Below, piece after piece: positions 62,939-64,000 of a stretch of DNA of 64,000 nt. The notes under the pieces were generated by a model. That model did not search any database. It worked only from the letters and a program-made list of their open reading frames with translations, and had not been told where the DNA came from. The position numbers were made by a program, and so were the translations under genes. The stretch lies in the NCBI GenBank assembly GCA_964633115.1, contig CAZWEO010000002.1:56604-120603 (forward strand), in the 5' to 3' direction. How positions within the stretch are numbered: position 1 is the stretch's first letter; each line of letters starts with the position of its first letter. The DNA is from B30-G6 sp964633115. Its GTDB lineage: Bacteria; Desulfobacterota; Desulfobacteria; Desulfobacterales; B30-G6.

Positions 62939-63045
62939 TAAGTTCGGTTTTAGGATTTAAGTTTTTGGTTTTAAGTGTAGCAAATAGCTATAGGCATTGA
63001 GCACCTAATAGCCTACAGCCTAAACACCTAAAAGGCTATTGTTTA
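62939..63045. repeat. Two word-type inverted repeats between ligase and epimerase genes
   Basis: TTAAGTTTTTGGTTTTAAG-type words (62939-62980) are followed by CCTAATAGCCTACAGCC and ACACCTAAAAGGC (62983-63045). They are related to the arrays at 31708 and 46460. They lie inside what should be one transcription unit. Confidence 0.5.
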
Positions 63046-63455
63046 GGTCCTGATGTTTTGTCATCGATGAGCTCCAGGAGCACACCATTTACTTTTTGGG
63101 GGTGAATAAACGCGAATTCGCAATCGCGAAACTTGCGGATACCACCAATGATCGGATAATCAACTGAATCAAGCTCGTCCATGGCTGCACGAGTTTTATC
63201 GACATTCATGCTTATGAGCATAACACCTTCGCCTCTACTTTTAATGAACTTGGCCACTTCACCATCGGGACTGGTAGATTCCATCAACTCAAAGCCAACT
63301 TCTCCTAAATAGTAGCGGGCCACATGTATTTTCTCAGGTTCATCTATATATTCATCATCAGGTTTTTCCTTGCCCAACAGCGGTTCCCAGATTTTGCGGG
63401 CGGCATCAAGATTTTTAACAGCGATGCAAATATGGTCGATTTTGTTGATTTTCAT
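63036..63455 (-). CDS. Methylmalonyl-CoA epimerase-like VOC protein
   Basis: This 139-residue protein belongs to the vicinal-oxygen-chelate family and is most like methylmalonyl-CoA epimerase. Metal ligands can be placed at His8 (IDHICIAV), a Glu in VGFELMES near residue 56 and Glu near 130 (GVLLELID), with a His replaced by other residues in the middle. The usual RGEGVHHI... signature appears as SRGEGVMLISMNV, so one canonical His (in HHI) is missing; activity on a modified substrate, or a changed ligand set, is possible. It would epimerise a substituted malonyl-CoA made by the mutase. GGAG precedes the ATG. Confidence 0.85.
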   Translation of the reverse strand: MKINKIDHICIAVKNLDAARKIWEPLLGKEKPDDEYIDEPEKIHVARYYLGEVGFELMESTSPDGEVAKFIKSRGEGVMLISMNVDKTRAAMDELDSVDYPIIGGIRKFRDCEFAFIHPQKVNGVLLELIDDKTSGPKQ

Positions 63456-63594
63456 GTATGCTCCTATATTTTGAAAGATTCTGCCGCTAATCCTAAACGG
63501 TTGCGGCTTTTACATATTTATACTCATTAATTGCATGTCGTGGTTCAAATCAGCAATCACCCTGATCGCTGCAAATGTTGATCCAAATACAGTA

Positions 63595-63626
63595 TGTATA
63601 CTAACCAATGCTAAAGATCTCGTCAA
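63595..63626 (-). promoter_or_regulatory. Promoter with degenerate GntR-type palindrome for the epimerase operon
   Basis: On the minus strand TTGACG (63626-63621) and TAGTAT (63603-63598) are 17 bases apart. The -10 overlaps AGTATACATACT, a 12-base palindrome that shares the GTATAC half-site with the other operators but is not the full 15-base form. The distance to the epimerase ATG is about 140 bases. Confidence 0.5.
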
Positions 63627-64000
63627 GTTTTACGCATTTCTGTAAATTTATATCCATTGCTGCACCCATTTCTGAAACTTGATTAAATTCTATGCAATAT
63701 TCAGGATCTTAAACACATGGCACCACCTTGACACCCTGATTGATATCTGTAATAAATTTTCATGCCCAAACTTACAATACCGGGCTGAAACAGTTCTTGC
63801 CTCCAAATGTCTCCAATCATTATTTATGTAAATGTATGAAAATTTATGAAAAGATATGTCAGTACCTTTTTTATATACACATTGAAACACGCACCAGCAC
63901 AAAATAAGTTTTAACCCATGTTTTAGGGAAGTGAAAAATACACAATAATTGTTTCTGATACTAAGAATTCGTACAAAATGAATTAAATCAGGGTAACACT
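63627..64000. other. AT-rich region at the window end, no gene seen
   Basis: The last 370 bases contain only a weak 70-residue frame on the minus strand (63690-63902) with no family resemblance, no ribosome binding site and no RNA gene. I see no feature here. Confidence 0.5.

Noticed and set aside
63690..63902. 70-residue frame on the minus strand near the window end
   Set aside because: No start signal or homology; the region is AT-rich spacer.
1..64000. CRISPR arrays, rRNA genes, riboswitches and replication origins
   Set aside because: I looked for regularly spaced identical repeats and for known conserved cores and saw none; the intergenic repeats found are not regularly spaced.

Overview
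The window reads as one 64 kb scaffold from an anaerobic, probably sulfate-reducing Desulfobacterota (Desulfobacterales-like) bacterium, most likely a metagenome or draft assembly. Reasons: EtfAB with a membrane Fe-S ETF:quinone oxidoreductase, a pyrrolysine-type trimethylamine methyltransferase, an indolepyruvate:ferredoxin oxidoreductase, TRAP transport, B12 mutases, molybdenum hydroxylases and no oxygenases. Two runs of 100 N, each flanked by an identical 55-bp duplication, are assembly artefacts and not biology.

Layout. 1-4.5 kb: housekeeping (PTS IIA proteins, rapZ, gap, tpiA, secG, tRNA-Leu). 4.5-7.4 kb: a decayed island behind the tRNA-Leu, with two truncated tyrosine recombinases back to back and a HigB/ImmA-type toxin-antitoxin pair with a well defined promoter. 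7.4-10.1 kb: MFS transporter, trypsin-like protease, small membrane protein. 10.5-21.7 kb (+ strand): transketolase, GntR, transaldolase, alanine dehydrogenase, HisC-like aminotransferase, alanine racemase, CapA-like phosphoesterase, Asp/Glu racemase and a Ddl-like ATP-grasp ligase, which looks like a D-amino-acid cassette. 21.7-30.4 kb (- strand): EtfA, EtfB, a non-Pyl MttB homologue, a true MttB read through a TAG codon (pyrrolysine 329), the Fe-S oxidoreductase, DeoR, and an internally deleted mini-MttB. 31.8-34.9 kb: DctPQM TRAP transporter.

35-63.5 kb is the most interesting part. A block on the - strand from 48930 down to 35160 carries a class III CoA-transferase, FCD-type GntR, split B12-dependent acyl-CoA mutase, hydantoinase/oxoprolinase HyuA and HyuB, a PaaK-like CoA ligase and a three-subunit molybdenum hydroxylase. 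Divergent from it are a biotin carrier protein, carboxyltransferase and acyl-CoA dehydrogenase; further on lie SerA, TrpB2, a 3-hydroxyacyl-CoA dehydrogenase/enoyl-CoA hydratase fusion, IorA, IorB, another acyl-CoA ligase and a methylmalonyl-CoA-epimerase-like protein. This set matches, enzyme class by enzyme class, the anaerobic indole-3-acetate pathway known from denitrifying Aromatoleum/Azoarcus. TGTATAC-type palindromes sit on the promoters of the three main transcription units, with a degenerate version at a fourth, so one GntR probably controls the whole set, including TrpB2 and IorAB. I infer an anaerobic tryptophan/indoleacetate (perhaps indole) degradation regulon; the substrate is not proven.

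The intergenic spaces hold unusual repeats: a hairpin family with GNA triloops and compensatory stem changes that often overlaps stop codons, a longer (about 150 bp) dispersed element ending in that hairpin, iterated-word inverted repeats, and one MITE-like element.
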